A stretch of 64,000 nucleotides of DNA from NCBI GenBank assembly GCA_963995505.1, contig OZ023180.1, forward strand, positions 7,227,263 to 7,291,262, read 5' to 3'. Shown piece by piece: positions 35,000 through 47,158 of this stretch (the first letter of the stretch is position 1; every line of letters begins with the position of its first letter). Made by a program: the position numbers and the translations under genes. Below the pieces are notes generated by a model. It ran no database searches and was not told the DNA's origin. It saw nothing but the letters and a program-made list of their open reading frames with translations. The stretch is from Hypericum androsaemum. Its lineage: Eukaryota; Streptophyta; Magnoliopsida; Malpighiales; Hypericaceae.

Positions 35000-35796
35000 T
35001 TATGGTCTTGTGGATCTGCGGAGTGGTTGAGATGGTTGTGGAAGGTTAGTTAGTAGTGGTGAGCTCACATTTGGTTCATCAAGACAGACGTGTGATCTGC
35101 CAGGAATAGGATTGGATGATTGTGAGATCACATTTGGTTCATCAGGGTAGACGTATGATCTGCCAGGAATAGGAGTGATGGGAGTTGTTGGTGTTGGATT
35201 AGTGGCATTTGGTCTATCAGAACAGACGTATGATCTGTTCGGAATAGGTGAATTTGTTGGGTTATCATCAAAGTAAAGTGGGGACCTTATAGTAGTAGAT
35301 GTAAGTGGTGAGGTGTTATGTTCAATGGACAAGGTTATTTGATATGAAAATATGTTTTCATAGAAAATTACCTCTCTAGAAGTGAATGTAGTGTGTGAAT
35401 CCAATTCATAAACCCTATAACCTTTGATTCTAGGGTGTATCCTAAGAAAATACGCCTTCTAGCTCTAGGATCAAACTTGGTAAGATTAGGTACGAGTGCT
35501 ACATGGCATAGGCACCTGAAGACTCGAAGATGTGACAAGGATGGAACCTTGTTATACAAGACTTCATGTGGTGTTTTATTGGACAAGATGGAAGAAGGCA
35601 TGAGGTTAATGAGATACACAGCATGTAGGATGCAGGTACTCCAAAATTTGAGAGGAAGGAAAGTTTGAAGTCTGATGGTTTGTGCTACATTTAAGATATG
35701 TTTGTGCTTTCTTTCCACACGCCCATTCTGTTGTGGTGTATAGGAGCATGTGGTTTCATGAATGATGCCTCTAGTGTGAAAAAGAGAGAGCATCAA
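35000..35796 (-). pseudogene. Copia integrase C-terminal half and linker
   Basis: The frame at 35796-35368 carries the end of the integrase core (TPQQNGRVERKH, holding the catalytic glutamate) and the conserved stretch SHLRVFRCLCHV and FDPRARRRIFLGY. The frame at 35404-35000 is the variable linker, with three repeats around PNPIPGRSHVCLDEPN and the end PLRRSTRP. The break near 35400 is a frame change. Nothing resembling reverse transcriptase follows. Confidence 0.75.
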
Positions 35797-35928
35797 GAAC
35801 TCAGTGCCTTGGTCTGACTGAATTTATTTGACAGTTGCTTAGAATTGATTTTGAATCAAGGAAAGGAAATCTTCCAATTTGGCAACAACATCAGATTTGT
35901 GTTTTAGAAGATAAACCCAAGTAGCTCT

Positions 35929-36378
35929 TCAGTAATCATCAACAATAGTCAAGAAGTAGAAGAAACCATCATAGGAAACAGTTGAATAAGGACGACAAAC
36001 ATCCACATGTAAAAGCTCAAAACACATAGTTGCAATACTAGAACTTAATGGAAAAATAAGGCGCTTATCTCTTGCCAAATGACAACTATCACAAGGCTTA
36101 GTCAGAGTGCTAGAAATGGAAGGACAAAATCTTCTTAAAACTGACAACTTGGCACTAGGTATATGTCCTAGCCTATAATGCGAGATATCCAAGTCATTTT
36201 GCACATAATTGGTAGAGAAAATATATATGATATGGATGGATGGAGGCTTGGTAGTAGACTGCATGTAATAGAGTCCATTTCTCCTTTTAGCATTGCCAAT
36301 CATCTTTAACTTGATGAGATCCTGTATTTCACGAGATGAAGATGTGAAAGTAAGTAAAACTGGTCTATCATTTGCCAA
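35929..36378 (-). pseudogene. Copia GAG-pre-integrase and integrase N-terminal half
   Basis: The frame contains HYRLGHIPSAKLSVL, the zinc-binding CDSCHLARDK and the start of the DDE core, FELLHVDVCRPYS with its first aspartate, ending at a stop after FLTIVDDY. Downstream, QSDQGTEF (about 35805-35830, another frame segment) holds the second aspartate. So the triad is recognisable but split by stops. Confidence 0.75.
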
Positions 36379-36670
36379 TTAACTAATCGAGACCAAATTA
36401 AAGGTAAAAGTTGGTACAAATAACACATTGAAGAGAAGCAAGTCTACAAATATCTTCACTGTGCCAATATGAGTTGCCTAAATTTTGCTACCAGTAGGAA
36501 GAGTTATGTAAACAGGTGAGATAGGTCTGCTTGTGACAAATCATTTCAGGTTGCAAGATACATGAGTAGATGCTCCTGAATCTAAGATCCAAGCATCATG
36601 GTTAGTCATCTATAGATGTGATTTTTGCAGATTACAAATAGAGAGGATACATGCTGAGGTACCACTAAAA

Positions 36671-37210
36671 TCACTCAACTAGAGGACTGGATTGGTGTTG
36701 GAAGTAGCAGGATCTGTAGCTGGTGGTGATGGTCATGGAAGGACCAAAACCCTTGGAGAGAGTCTGTTGCATCATGGTCACGAGACCCTGCACTTGTTGT
36801 GCACTAAAACCAAACTGGCCACCTCCATCTGAAAGTGCATCTGATAAAGCTGCTATAACAACTTGCTCCCCTCGTGGTTTTAGCATAGAGCCAGGAGGAA
36901 AATCATGCAACCTAAAATACTTATCAATCATATGACACTTACGATGACAATGTGTACATATTAGTTTCTTGCAGCCAAATTTCGTGTTGCCAGAATGCGT
37001 AGCAAAAATAGTAGGAGTATCAATTTTATTCATGCTTGGTAGAACAACAAAAGTCATCTTATGCTGAGTGACCAAGTACATAACTCGACTCATAGCAGGC
37101 AAGAGATCCATCATCAAGATCTGAGTCCTCATATTTGCAAAGTTCTCATTCAAACTTGTCACAAAACCCATGACATGGTCGTGATCCAAGTGATCAGTTA
37201 CTAGTTGCAC
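36671..37210 (-). pseudogene. Copia gag
   Basis: The product contains FVTSLNENFANMRTQILMMD, typical of copia gag, then CTHCHRKCHMIDKYFRLHDF. That is a zinc knuckle of CX2CX4HX4C type in which the last cysteine is replaced by tyrosine. A C-terminal low-complexity part follows. The start is uncertain because the upstream frame (37211-37560) is broken. Confidence 0.7.
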
Positions 37211-37575
37211 AACAGAGAAAACTTGGGTAGATTCAGATCTACAATTACATACAGGGACTACCTTAAATTACATCAATTGATCCCCAAGAGACTTGTACAT
37301 TGAGAAGTACTCATTGACACAGAGAATACCTTGAGAGAAGTTAGAAATTTGTCTATTCAAGTCTGCTATCTTGACAAAATCTCCTTTCCCAAAGCGTTCA
37401 CAAAGATGATCCCACACCTCCGTTGGAATCTCACTAGGGTGGACATAAAAATGGTTGGTGAACTCGCCTGCTGGTACTCAGGAAGAAGAATCTACAACAA
37501 TAGACTCTACCATAGTAGCAGATCAAGTCTCAAAGAGTTCCAGAAGAGTACGAAGAGCTTAAAGCTTTGATACCA

Positions 37576-38078
37576 TGAAAGGAAAGTGATAATCTCGAGC
37601 TCCTTAACAATAGAGGACTCTGATAAGAGGAAGAATATAAAGGTGGAATACCAGGAGAGAGAGTGGGTAAAATTGGTATATTCACACTTACCAAATAATG
37701 ATTACGAGCTATCCTTATATACAAGAAGAATAGAATCAGAAAATAAAAGGAAAAACTAGCTTTTACAAAATTACTAAATAAGGAAAGGATAATCATGAGC
37801 AGCTGCCAGCTCATGATTAACCGTCATATCCTCATTGGATCCTCCACCAAATTAGCCTTATTTTTGCACCTCAGATTCTTTTTGTCTGCCTCGTCACTAC
37901 CTGCGTGAGTGTCTTCAATCAGTTACGGGCGAGTCTATGATAACCGGATGTCATTAATCACTCGTGGTCGAGTGCACAATAAGCTCAGGTCGCGCGGTCT
38001 TGATAAAACTTGGTGGGCTATTTTTTTTTATCATGGGCCGTGTAGGATGAAGCCCAAAAGGCACTAACGGCTATATCA
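37576..38078 (-). repeat. 5' LTR of the copia element
   Basis: The partner of 34312-34814, adjoining the primer site. Confidence 0.8.
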
Positions 38079-38379
38079 GAAGAAAGAAATGTAGGTATCT
38101 CATCCTCATTTTTTTTTCTTGCTTCTTCATCCGTAAATCCAGTTTCATTACTTATGTCTACTTCTTTCTCATATGATTGAGTGCCCGAAAATATGACTTA
38201 AGAGATTTTGCTCGAATTTTTATTAAGTCATCTAATCTTTGATAGGCCAAACTTGATCTCAAATTTGTGACAAGTTTTATATACTAAATTTTAAAATTAT
38301 TACGTTCTCTGAATTTGATATATTTAATTAAGTTAACTTATCAAAAAAATATTTAATTAAGTTAAAATAATAAACAACA

Positions 38380-39310
38380 GTTGTTGCGGGAATAAGTAAA
38401 CAAGTAACCCGAGATGGATTCAGAGTGATCGTCCTAAGGTCGGTCTAACTATGCTAACGCTAGGCTACGAGCTACGGGCTACGAAAAGGAAAAGCAACAA
38501 AGATAAGTAAAGATTTATGTGTTGTGTTGGTGATGATCCTCTTCCTTGCCCGAGCCCTCCTTATATAGAGTGTCTTGACCTAGCTTTATCTAAAAATAAG
38601 AAAACCTAAGCCGTCTTTAATGTAGGAAGATTTTGGCTCAAAATAGGATAAATTCCCAAGATCCAATCCCGAGAAGTCTACCTCAAGTTATCCGTTCCCA
38701 ATGTTAAAGGATCCTCCCGGCTTAGTAAAGGAAAACATAAGCCGACTTCTAACAAAAAGAGATTCGCTACCCAAACAAGCACAATAGACCGTGCATCCTA
38801 AGCAATCTCGGCCTAGATAGAATATTCTAGATGCCGACCAAATCTTGGAGATCCCGTCCCAATATTGAAAAACCTTGACCACCGCCATCCTTCTCGAACA
38901 TTCTCCCAAAATAGTGTCGTACCCCGAATTGAACCCGAGATAGATTTATTAAGCCCAAGTGAATCCTAAACCCGGGCAAGCCCAAGCCCATACAGGTACT
39001 TCATGGGCGAGGTCCTCCAAGCCCAAGCAAGCACTTCACGGGCGAACTCCTCAAAGCCCAACAAGAGCAAGATGAAATTGAGCGAACGAGCTGAGGATGA
39101 GCAAGCGAGCGAGCGTGCCGAGAGCGAGCGAGCGAAATGAGAGGATGAGCGAGCGAGCGCGGGTGAGCGAGCGAGCTGCAGGGGTGAGTGAGCAAACGCG
39201 GGCGAGCGAGCGAGCGAGATGCAGGGGTGAGTGAGAAAATGCGGGCAAGCTAGCGGGCAAAATGCACGGGCGAGCGAGCGAACCCGAAGTCCGGCTTAAC
39301 CCAAAGCCGA
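38380..39310 (+). repeat. LTR-like repeat with internal minisatellite, copy 1
   Basis: This begins TTGCGGGAATAAG and shares GGGCTACG, TGTGTTGTGTTGGTGATG, CCTTATATAGAG and ACCTAAGCCG-type blocks with 52165-53640, in the same order. Both copies then pass into a GC-rich tandem array. Element ends and class are not resolved. Confidence 0.45.
39075..39290 (+). repeat. GAGC-type simple repeat and minisatellite
   Basis: Runs of GAGCGAGC alternate with a longer unit containing GATGCAGGGGTGAGTGAG. Confidence 0.85.
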
Positions 39311-40620
39311 GATTATTTTCGAGTTCAAACAATAGTTTAATTTTTTTAATATCATCTAGTATTAGTATTTTTACTAGGTCTATTAATCTAAATTCAAATC
39401 GGATAAAACCGTGACACAAATATATTAATAAATATTTAAGACAAATGTACATAGATATGTCATGTCCGATGGGCGTACGTACAAAGTGACTTCATGGTAC
39501 TGTCACGATATACATTGGGCCACGAACAAAAATTGAAATTCCCATCTTTTTTTGGTAAACAAATTCCCATCCCCTTTAACATAACACAAAGTCGACTTAC
39601 TAGGGTTTCATGATTGTCCTCACTCCTCATTGTTGGCAAAATTCAGCCCCTCGTTGGATGAAAAGATGGTGGCACAGTTTGTGGGAACCAATCTCTGGAG
39701 AAGAAAATACCATTTAACATCCGAGGGAAAACCCAACTCATTAAACTAAGCCTAATTGGAATCAAATTAGTGTCTTTAATTAGTTTTATTCCCCTTATAG
39801 ACATGTAGTCCCAGGCCATCACCAATACCAATTCATCAGGAGATTCCATTTATCCTCTCTCGCTGAAGCAGTCAGAATATAATTTTAGCTTAATGATTTC
39901 TTCCTGGGGCCGGATGTTTAGTGGTGGTGATTGAATTGGTTTAGATAAATATAGTCGTAAATTCATCTAGCGTCTAATTCTGTTCCGTTCATTTTTTCAT
40001 CTAAGTATTTAGTTTTGAATGATGACGAAAATATTTATATCAAATTTAAATGTCATACTTACATGGTTTGAACTCGAGCAAGAACTAGTATTGAGTTAGA
40101 AGAATTCGGATCCTACCGTTGAGCATTTAATTCTTTTTCCGTTCTTGTTTGAAAGTAATGCAATTCATTACCACGAAGTTGTTTTATATCATTCGAGACC
40201 TTAGAAACATAACAATATTAAATATTTGTTAAGAAATTTTTGTTATATTTCAAAATTTCTATGCAATTCGAACCTAATTTAATCGGCAGACCGATATTCT
40301 CAGTTCTATAACCCAAAAAATAATGCCAGTCCTTGCACGCATGACACTTTCACAACGAAGGAAAGAGCAACTATGTCAACATGGGAAGCAAATCCAGCAT
40401 TTTGAACCACAAAGGTCAACCCATCTCTGCTGTTTTATCAGTTCATTTTCTACTCTTGCACGTTCTCCCTCTCTTATGGTTTTCTGTTGCAACTGCCAAG
40501 TATAACTTCCACAACTCCCAGGGCCCCACCAGGAAAACCAAGATTCTATAATCATGGCTTCCCTTTCTCTCATCTCCCTCTCCTCTAAGCAAATACTTGA
40601 TTAAATACAATCTCCTTCCT
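39311..40620. other. Intergenic region and VUP promoter side
   Basis: No gene is supported here. The short ORFs have no recognised product. Confidence 0.5.
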
Positions 40621-40629
40621 TATCCCCTT

Positions 40630-40640
40630 GTTATATAAAT
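40630..40640 (+). promoter_or_regulatory. TATA box of the VUP-like gene
   Basis: TTATATAAAT lies about 90 bp upstream of the start codon, which leaves a leader of roughly 60 bp. Confidence 0.65.
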
Positions 40641-40727
40641 CCCTCCTTGGAAAAAGCCTTTCCCTAAACAATACCACCTAGCTACCTGCAAGTCATCCTC
40701 AAATTTATCCTCTCTCTCAAAAAAAAT

Positions 40728-41796
40728 ATGGACCATTTTCAATCCTTGAACCAAAATTTAAACACCAGCAATTATCCTGGTGATGATCATCAAGAGGAAA
40801 GTGGGTGGACATCTTATTTTGAAGATTTCTCCAATTATGTTAATAACAACAGCAACAGTGGTGGAGATAAGGATGATCAGAGCTTCAGTTGTAGTACTGA
40901 AATTGGTAGCCCTTCTTTGGTCTCTGATGCTGCATCTTTCCCTGCTTGGAAATCATCCCAACCCAACAACAACAATTCTTCATCACTTAGGAGGTTGAAG
41001 TTCAAGAAGACAAGGACCAATGAGATTATTTCTCATGATGATTCCCTTGAAGACACCGCCAGTTCTCCTGTTAATAGCCCCAAGGTTTGACTCTAAACCC
41101 ATTCCTAGCTCCTTCAATAGAAAAAACAATCTCCTTTTAAAAAAACAACTTCCAACATTAGAACTCTTGTATAATAAGTATCTTATTGTAAAGTCTATTG
41201 GGGTAGTCTTAGGAGTTCTTTGGCTTTAACTTAATTGTACTCTCCACCTGAGATCTTCTCGTGCATTAGGTCTTTCGACCGTATCACATATATATGTATA
41301 TCATGTGTCATATATTCTTCATAATTCTCTTAACAGAAACAATCAAACTTGTAATATAGAAAATCCAGGGCCATGTTAAATAAAACCTTCTTGCACTTGA
41401 GGCTTTGTTAGCGTTGGGATCTGTGATTGTAATAACTAGAACCAGCTTAAATTTTGGAAAATCAAAAGAAAACAAAACCTTGTTAGCTTGTATAATCTTT
41501 TATTTCTTACCAACATTATTATATGTGTAATCAAAAGAAAACAAAACCACGAAATTTCCCCTTGCGTGGTTCTTTTTTTTTTAATTAAGTTTTTGGTACG
41601 AATTAATTTATTTCCATGATATATATTATAGGGAAAAGGGAGCTCATTAGGTCATGGCTATGGAAGGAAAGAGGCAGAGCAACGGCACGAAAATGAAATG
41701 GGTTGTAGTGGGAAGATCATTAATGACCCTATGGAATTGAAGAAGAGAGGCCTGTGCTTGGTTCCTGTGTCCATGTTATTCAACTATCTCGGTTAA
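40728..41796 (+). CDS. VUP-like: VUP-type (vascular-related unknown protein) small protein
   Basis: There are two exons, 40728-41084 and 41632-41796, joined by a phase-0 intron (AAG/GTTTGA to ATTATAG/GGA), giving 173 residues. The N-terminal block ESGWTSYFEDF, the middle SLVSDAAS, the block LEDTASSPVNSPKV at the exon 1 end, and the C-terminus KKRGLCLVPVSMLFNYLG are the conserved blocks of VUP proteins. Exon 2 was found by that C-terminus and ends in TAA. Arabidopsis VUP1 is linked to vascular expression and, when overexpressed, to altered growth and hormone response; the biochemical role is unknown. SOB FIVE-LIKE proteins share the GW and VSDA blocks and are the main alternative. A TATA box and short leader precede the gene. 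Confidence 0.85.
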
Positions 41797-41815
41797 TACA
41801 ATATAATATACATAT

Positions 41816-41891
41816 AGAGAGCATAACATATTGGAACCATATTACATATATATATATATATGTAATATGGTTCCAATATGTTATGCTCTCT
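41816..41891. repeat. Perfect 76-bp palindrome in the VUP 3' region
   Basis: Two 38-bp arms are exact reverse complements with no loop. The centre is alternating AT (41846-41861) and the outer part contains CATATTGGAACCATATTAC. It starts 20 bp after the stop codon, so a transcript would fold into a long perfect hairpin. Confidence 0.95.
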
Positions 41892-43088
41892 CTTTCCCCC
41901 TTGCATGTATTTATCTCCCAGGGTGATAAAAAGAGTAAAACAGCAACGTATTGATCACTTTTGCTTATGTACTTAAAAACGATTTTGAGCACAAACTTTG
42001 GGTATGTAAAAGAGATTAAAAATAATGGAACCATGTGTATTTAATGATTGCATATAGAAATTTTGATAATACTCGACGCTAAAAAGATACATTCACTTAA
42101 GTAACAACCCAAAACGGTACTGGAAAAAAAAATAGTCCGACAGGTTAAAATATTGGGTGATTTCAAAATTTTTGCAGGCCATCCATTTAAAATATTCACG
42201 AGGGGCTGCAAAATAGAAGGACCCCTCCATGTGCATATGCATTAAAGACTGGAGAATCACAGACAGGTATAGTAGAGTTGTTAAGGTTGAGGACGTTCGG
42301 CTAAAGAATATACTTGTGTTCTGGTTAGAATTAGTTATGGGTTGACTCTCCTTTGTTTTTTATATCTATTACAAAGCATATCAACAATTACTTAAATTAA
42401 TTGGTAATGAATTCAATCAACATTTGTTGTTATTCACTACCAACGGAATTTTTGAAACCAGGTTTTGTCCCGACCTCATTTCAAACGGGAAGTCTTGAGT
42501 TCGAATTACAACAAAAGCACTATGTTTTAAAAAATATTTAAAAAAATTGGTAATGACATTTTAACATAATCAGATGATTAATAAAAAAACTATTACCAAG
42601 AATTTAGAAGAATTTTTTGCAAAGGTTAAATTTTCAAAACATTAGTTACAACTGTGAGGATCGAACGCTGGAATTCTGTCAATTTATAATATATCTTGCG
42701 TTTAATATTATTAGGTCAAATGCCCTTCGAAAAAATCTCAAGTTTAAATTTTTGAGAATGCATTAATGTTAAATAATTATTAAAAAAAATTTGTCACTTT
42801 TTAAAGATTATATCTGGCTTGAATATAAATATTAGCCAAATGGATATCTTTTTTTTATAGAAAAGCCAAATGGATATCTCGACATCACGTGTCATTAAAA
42901 AACATTAACGAAGTGCTACGCATGTTGAAACTCAAATAATTTAAATTTATCAATTTATATAAATGTTACACCATTGTAACAAAATTATAGCTACTATTTT
43001 TCCAGCTTTTGTAATGGTTCAAACTACGTGGATAATTTTTTTAATAAGTAACTTCGTGGATATGGTTCAACAACTATCCCGGTTTGAT
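41892..43088. other. Intergenic AT-rich region
   Basis: No gene is supported. The proximal part probably contains the VUP polyadenylation site. Confidence 0.5.
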
Positions 43089-43096
43089 TATTTGGT

Positions 43097-44415
43097 TAGC
43101 CTGACCATGAATTGAATTATATTCGTGATTCGATTCGATTCGATTCGTAAAAAATTCGATTCGATTCGTCCCAAATTCGATTCGTTTAAAATTCGATTCG
43201 AATTCGTCATGATACGAATTGAATATGGTTCAAGATTTTTATAATTCGTCAAACCGGCGAATTTAATTCGAATTCGATTCGAGTTGAATTCGTATCGAAT
43301 TCGTGTATATATAATATAATAATATATGTTAAAAAATAAATTAAAAAAAGTGGGGGAGGCGGGAATGGATCGAGACGGAAAACGGGGGGGGGGGGGGGGG
43401 GGGGAAGAGGAGGGAAGGAATTTTAAAAAATTGGGGGAGGTGGGGCCCAAAAAAAAATTAAAAAAGGGGCGGGCCGCGGGCGGGGCGGGAGTTTTATTTT
43501 TTGGTTAAAAGATGATGATGTCATCGCCTGCGTCATTGATGACATCATTGTCTGCGTCAGCGATGGGAAAATTACCGTTGGAATCTGCCCATTTTTTTGT
43601 TACCATTTTAATACCCAGGTTACCATTTTTTTTACTGTTTGTCCTTTTTAAAATTTTTTTTAATTCAACATTTTTTCCAAACTCGATAAATACCAGATTC
43701 TTCAAATTTTACACATTCCAATCTCAACTCTCTACTTCTCTTATTAAAAATTTAAGCTATATACATTCTCCCTCAAGTTTACTAATTAGATATATTAGTC
43801 ATATTTCTCATATAATTACTCATATTACTATATAATTATGTCATCAAGTATAGCAAATAAGGGTAAGGAAAAACGTGTGGAACATCACGACCAAGGCGGA
43901 AGCACAAACACAACCGGTGAAAGCACAAACACATCCGACTACGTGAGTTAGCTCCATAAAGGTAAGAGAACTACGTGGGCTTTGATTCCTTCGGAGCTAA
44001 GGATACGTAGGCAACTTAATTTGGTACATTAAGAGCAAGCCCAATCTTTAGTTTATTTCTTTTTCCCAAAAAATGTTAAACACTAATTCCTAATTTTTTT
44101 TTAATATTTGAAGCAAAAATCAAAGTTTTTAAATTTTTTAAAAAATATCAAACTTTTTAAACTTTTTCGAAAATATTACAAAAATATTCAAAAAATAGAG
44201 GTTTTAGAATTTTTTAATTAAGTATTAAAATTATAGAATTAATTCGAATTCGAATTCGAATTATAATTCGATTCTAATTCGATTCTAATTCGAAAATTCA
44301 TAATTCGTATTCGTTTCGTCTTTTGAAGAATTGAATATGGTTTAATGTTTTGATAAATTCGAATTCGAATAAATTCGATTCGAATTCGTCTAAATTCGAA
44401 CCGTGGTCAGGTCTA
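43097..44415. mobile_element. Non-autonomous hAT element with TTCGAA-type subterminal repeats
   Basis: The ends are TAGCCTGACCA and, inverted, TAGACCTGACCA, flanked on both sides by TATTTGGT (43089-43096 and 44416-44423), an exact 8-bp duplication. Subterminal regions of about 200 bp are packed with ATTCGAATTCG and GATTCGATTCG motifs. The interior has a G run (about 43386-43404) and a leader-like segment before an ATG at 43838. That short frame (KGKEKRVEHHDQGG) ends quickly. No transposase core remains. Confidence 0.88.
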
Positions 44416-44449
44416 TATTTGGTCCTTGAAAATTTATGCTTAAGGAATT

Positions 44450-45060
44450 TTTTTTTAGAAAGGTGACGCGAAGTCTTGCTATAAGAAACCGAGTTACAAT
44501 ACATAATTAGACAATACATAAACAAAAAATAAAAATACTACATAGAAAACGAAGACCTAACCGTAGCTCACAGAGTGGCATGGGGGGAAGTAATGGGCGA
44601 TCGAGAAGCTATGAAAGCCAACGACCAATGCAGAGATCTGTCGAGACAAGCAACGGCCAATAACCACAAGATAACGTCATAGACGCAACTTCGTGGGCAT
44701 TTGAATGCATACAAGATGCACACAAAAGAGAGCCAAAGTCGAACAAATTTAATCAAGACAAGTTTTTCTATCTGCAGCCACAGGAAAGGACTCAAAATCT
44801 ACACGGATCTCAGATCAATTCTAGACCGATCCAAACAAAAAACATACAACAGATGCCTAACCCCAACAAAACCACGAAACAAAAGTGGTATGGGAATAGA
44901 GCAAACCGACAAACAACCTAGAGACCAACATAAGATAAAAATAACAAAAGTAATAAACAGCAAATAGAAATATAAAGGAGATGGCTGCCTTGAACAGCCG
45001 TAACAAGACCATCCGGGGAGAGGTCGTCGGTGACCAACCCCCGGAAACCACCGGTAGCTC
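44450..45060 (-). mobile_element. LINE-like 3' end, copy B
   Basis: The minus strand is homologous to 33380-33946 and ends with CTTTCTAAAAAAAAA at its 3' end (44449-44463). Confidence 0.5.
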
Positions 45061-45596
45061 GCACTGGCGTTAAACAGAGCTTCTATGCTTTAGGAATCTA
45101 ACTAATCAAGAAAAATGTCTTGCTTGTAACCTTCAACTTTATCCATTTCTCTGTTGGAAAATATTACACATGGATTTTTTTATTTTATTAGAAACAAGCA
45201 AATACATTTTTAAATTAAACTTGCTGCAATATCCTTTGTTAAAAAATTATTTATAAATGACTTTCTGACCAGGGACATCGGTGTTATTAAGTCATCCTTC
45301 AGTGACAACCATTTATTTTAGTTTCTGCAATGATTAAGAAAATAGTTGTATGGCATGGTGCGCGTCAGTGAGAGCATCCTCAGAGTCGGTGAATGCATTT
45401 TCGTACAACCGAGTAATCTCAAATGCTTCAAATATGTCATAACATCATCAATTATATTTTGTGTCTCATGCAATATAATAATTAGAACCGAAAAACATTA
45501 AGTGAAATATTTTCATTTTAAATAGAAGAATAAAGAAGCCGGTGACAAACTCACTACTTAAGATCTCTGGGAATTCAGCAGCAGCTGCTGATTTAA
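45061..45596. other. Intergenic AT-rich region
   Basis: No gene is supported. Confidence 0.45.
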
Positions 45597-45940
45597 AATT
45601 ACGTTAAGAGATTGCATCCTTTTAGTAGTTTCATGGTGGAATCCGACTGCAAAAGCATGGTGGACTATATCAATGGTGTCTCTTCCGATATTGAGTGAGA
45701 TTTAGAGCTTCAAGCTATGGAGACACAAACTATACTATTGAGTTTACCGTTGTGTAAACTTATCTATGTTCCTAGATTAGCTAACCAAGTTGCAGATTGG
45801 TTGGCAAAGTCGTCTAGATTAGAAACTCTTTTAGACAATACTATGTCTCTTATTCCTCAAGTCTTTGAGAAACTTTTTTTGTATGACACTTTTGATTAAT
45901 TAATATATCTACGCTATGGTTTAAGTTTCGAAAAAAAAGA
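45597..45940 (+). pseudogene. LINE RNase H-like C-terminal fragment
   Basis: The frame reads FMVESDCKSMVDYINGVSSD and, after a stop, VPRLANQVADWLAKSSR. These match the conserved ends of the RNase H-like domain at the C-terminus of plant LINE ORF2 proteins. It finishes in an A run (GAAAAAAAAG, about 45931-45939). It is a 5'-truncated insertion. Confidence 0.65.
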
Positions 45941-46099
45941 TGTCTGGGAATTGGAACCCCGATGCCGTAATTAGCGCGATTTCCGGGGGAGGTACAAGAG
46001 GCCCACTACGTATGATTGATCAAGACGTTATTAAAGCCTGTGGTCGTGAACCAATAAACGTTTTGTTTAAGTAATAACCATATATATTTACGGGGAGTT

Positions 46100-47158
46100 A
46101 GCCTTCCTCGATATAATCGTGCGGCCAGAAATGATATGCGGGGATTAGTTTCAGCGGTTTCTACATCGAAGCGGGTCACTCTGATCTTGCCGAGGTATTC
46201 TTTCCCTCTTGCTGATTAGGGTCCTAGACAATAATCTGCCAGTTCGTAGTAATCTGGTCCACCGCCATATCATTTCTGATGGAACCTGTCCTCTGTGCAA
46301 ATAATCCACGGAGAAAATTTTCCATCTATTTGGCTCTTGTCCGGTGACGCAAAGCATCCTCCAGAATCATAACATCACCTTCCCTCCGACCACTTCGAAT
46401 TCTTTTATTTCTGTGTTTACCGCGTTCATGGATCAAGCAGATGTCAGAGCTCGAGCTGTCATGGCCACTTGTTTATGGGGTCTATGGAAAATCCAAAACT
46501 TGTTCATTTTTCAACCCGAGGTACAAACTGACGTCCCAGGGGAAATGGCCTGTGCACTCCTCTATCTCAAAGAATTCTATAGAATCAATCCGATAACGGC
46601 CGAGGTGCGTCAAAAGGAAGTTGTACACTGGCATCCCCCACCCCAAGATTGGGCTAAGGTTAATACAGATGCAAGTGTTACGGCTAAGGAAAATGGCCAA
46701 GTTGGTGTTGTTATTCAGAACTCAGTAGGTGTCTTCTTATCCGCCTTCACTAAGATCATACCATACACGTCCCACCCTACCATACTTGAAGCCACTGGTG
46801 TCCGGACGGGTCTTGAACATGCCCTCTCTTGTGGCATCCCCCGGGTCATTGTTGAATCTGACTGTCAGCCTGTGATTCAATCGCTATTACAACCCTCTTC
46901 CAACCGCAGCGACCTAGATTTAATTATTTCTGATTGTCTGGCTACTGCTGCCTTATTTGATGACTGTAGCTTTAGTTTTATTAGGCGGGATGGAAATGGG
47001 GTTGCTCATGCTGTTGCGAAAATCCGATTACTGCCGAATACTTTATTTTTGGGCATGTTATCCCCCCCTGCAGAGCTGGTCCCACTACTAGAACAGGATC
47101 TTATGTAATACCGTTTCTTTTCTGTTTGTTTAATGAAGTTATATCATTCTAAAAAAAA
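46100..47158 (+). pseudogene. 5'-truncated LINE: zinc-binding end of reverse transcriptase region plus RNase H-like domain
   Basis: One frame gives CPLCK, a stop (TAA at 46309-46311), then EKIFHLFGSCPVT, the zf-RVT motif after the reverse transcriptase. An open 254-codon stretch (46344-47108) follows and carries the RNase H-like domain: WAKVNTDASV, then RVIVESDCQPVIQSL and RRDGNGVAHAVAK. The reverse transcriptase and endonuclease parts are absent. The sequence ends in an A run at about 47150-47158. The first metal-binding aspartate (NTDAS) and the ESD motif are intact, but with the upstream stop no active product is expected. Confidence 0.75.

Larger units (their letters stand above)
34312..38078 (-). 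mobile_element. Ty1/copia element lacking reverse transcriptase and RNase H
   Basis: Direct repeats of 503 bp (34312-34814 and 37576-38078) flank a minus-strand interior. A primer site (minus strand TGGTATCAAAGC, about 37563-37574) adjoins the upper repeat. In order on the minus strand come gag with zinc knuckle, GAG-pre-integrase, integrase core, and the proline/serine-rich linker ending QPLRRSTRP that normally precedes reverse transcriptase. After that only about 200 bp remain before the LTR, so reverse transcriptase and RNase H are deleted. A matching target duplication was not found, and LTR ends may be off by about 15 bp. Confidence 0.82.

Noticed and set aside
41754..42034. Nearly identical ORFs on both strands near 41.8 kb
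   Set aside because: They are translations of the perfect palindrome and the real VUP exon 2 lies in another frame.
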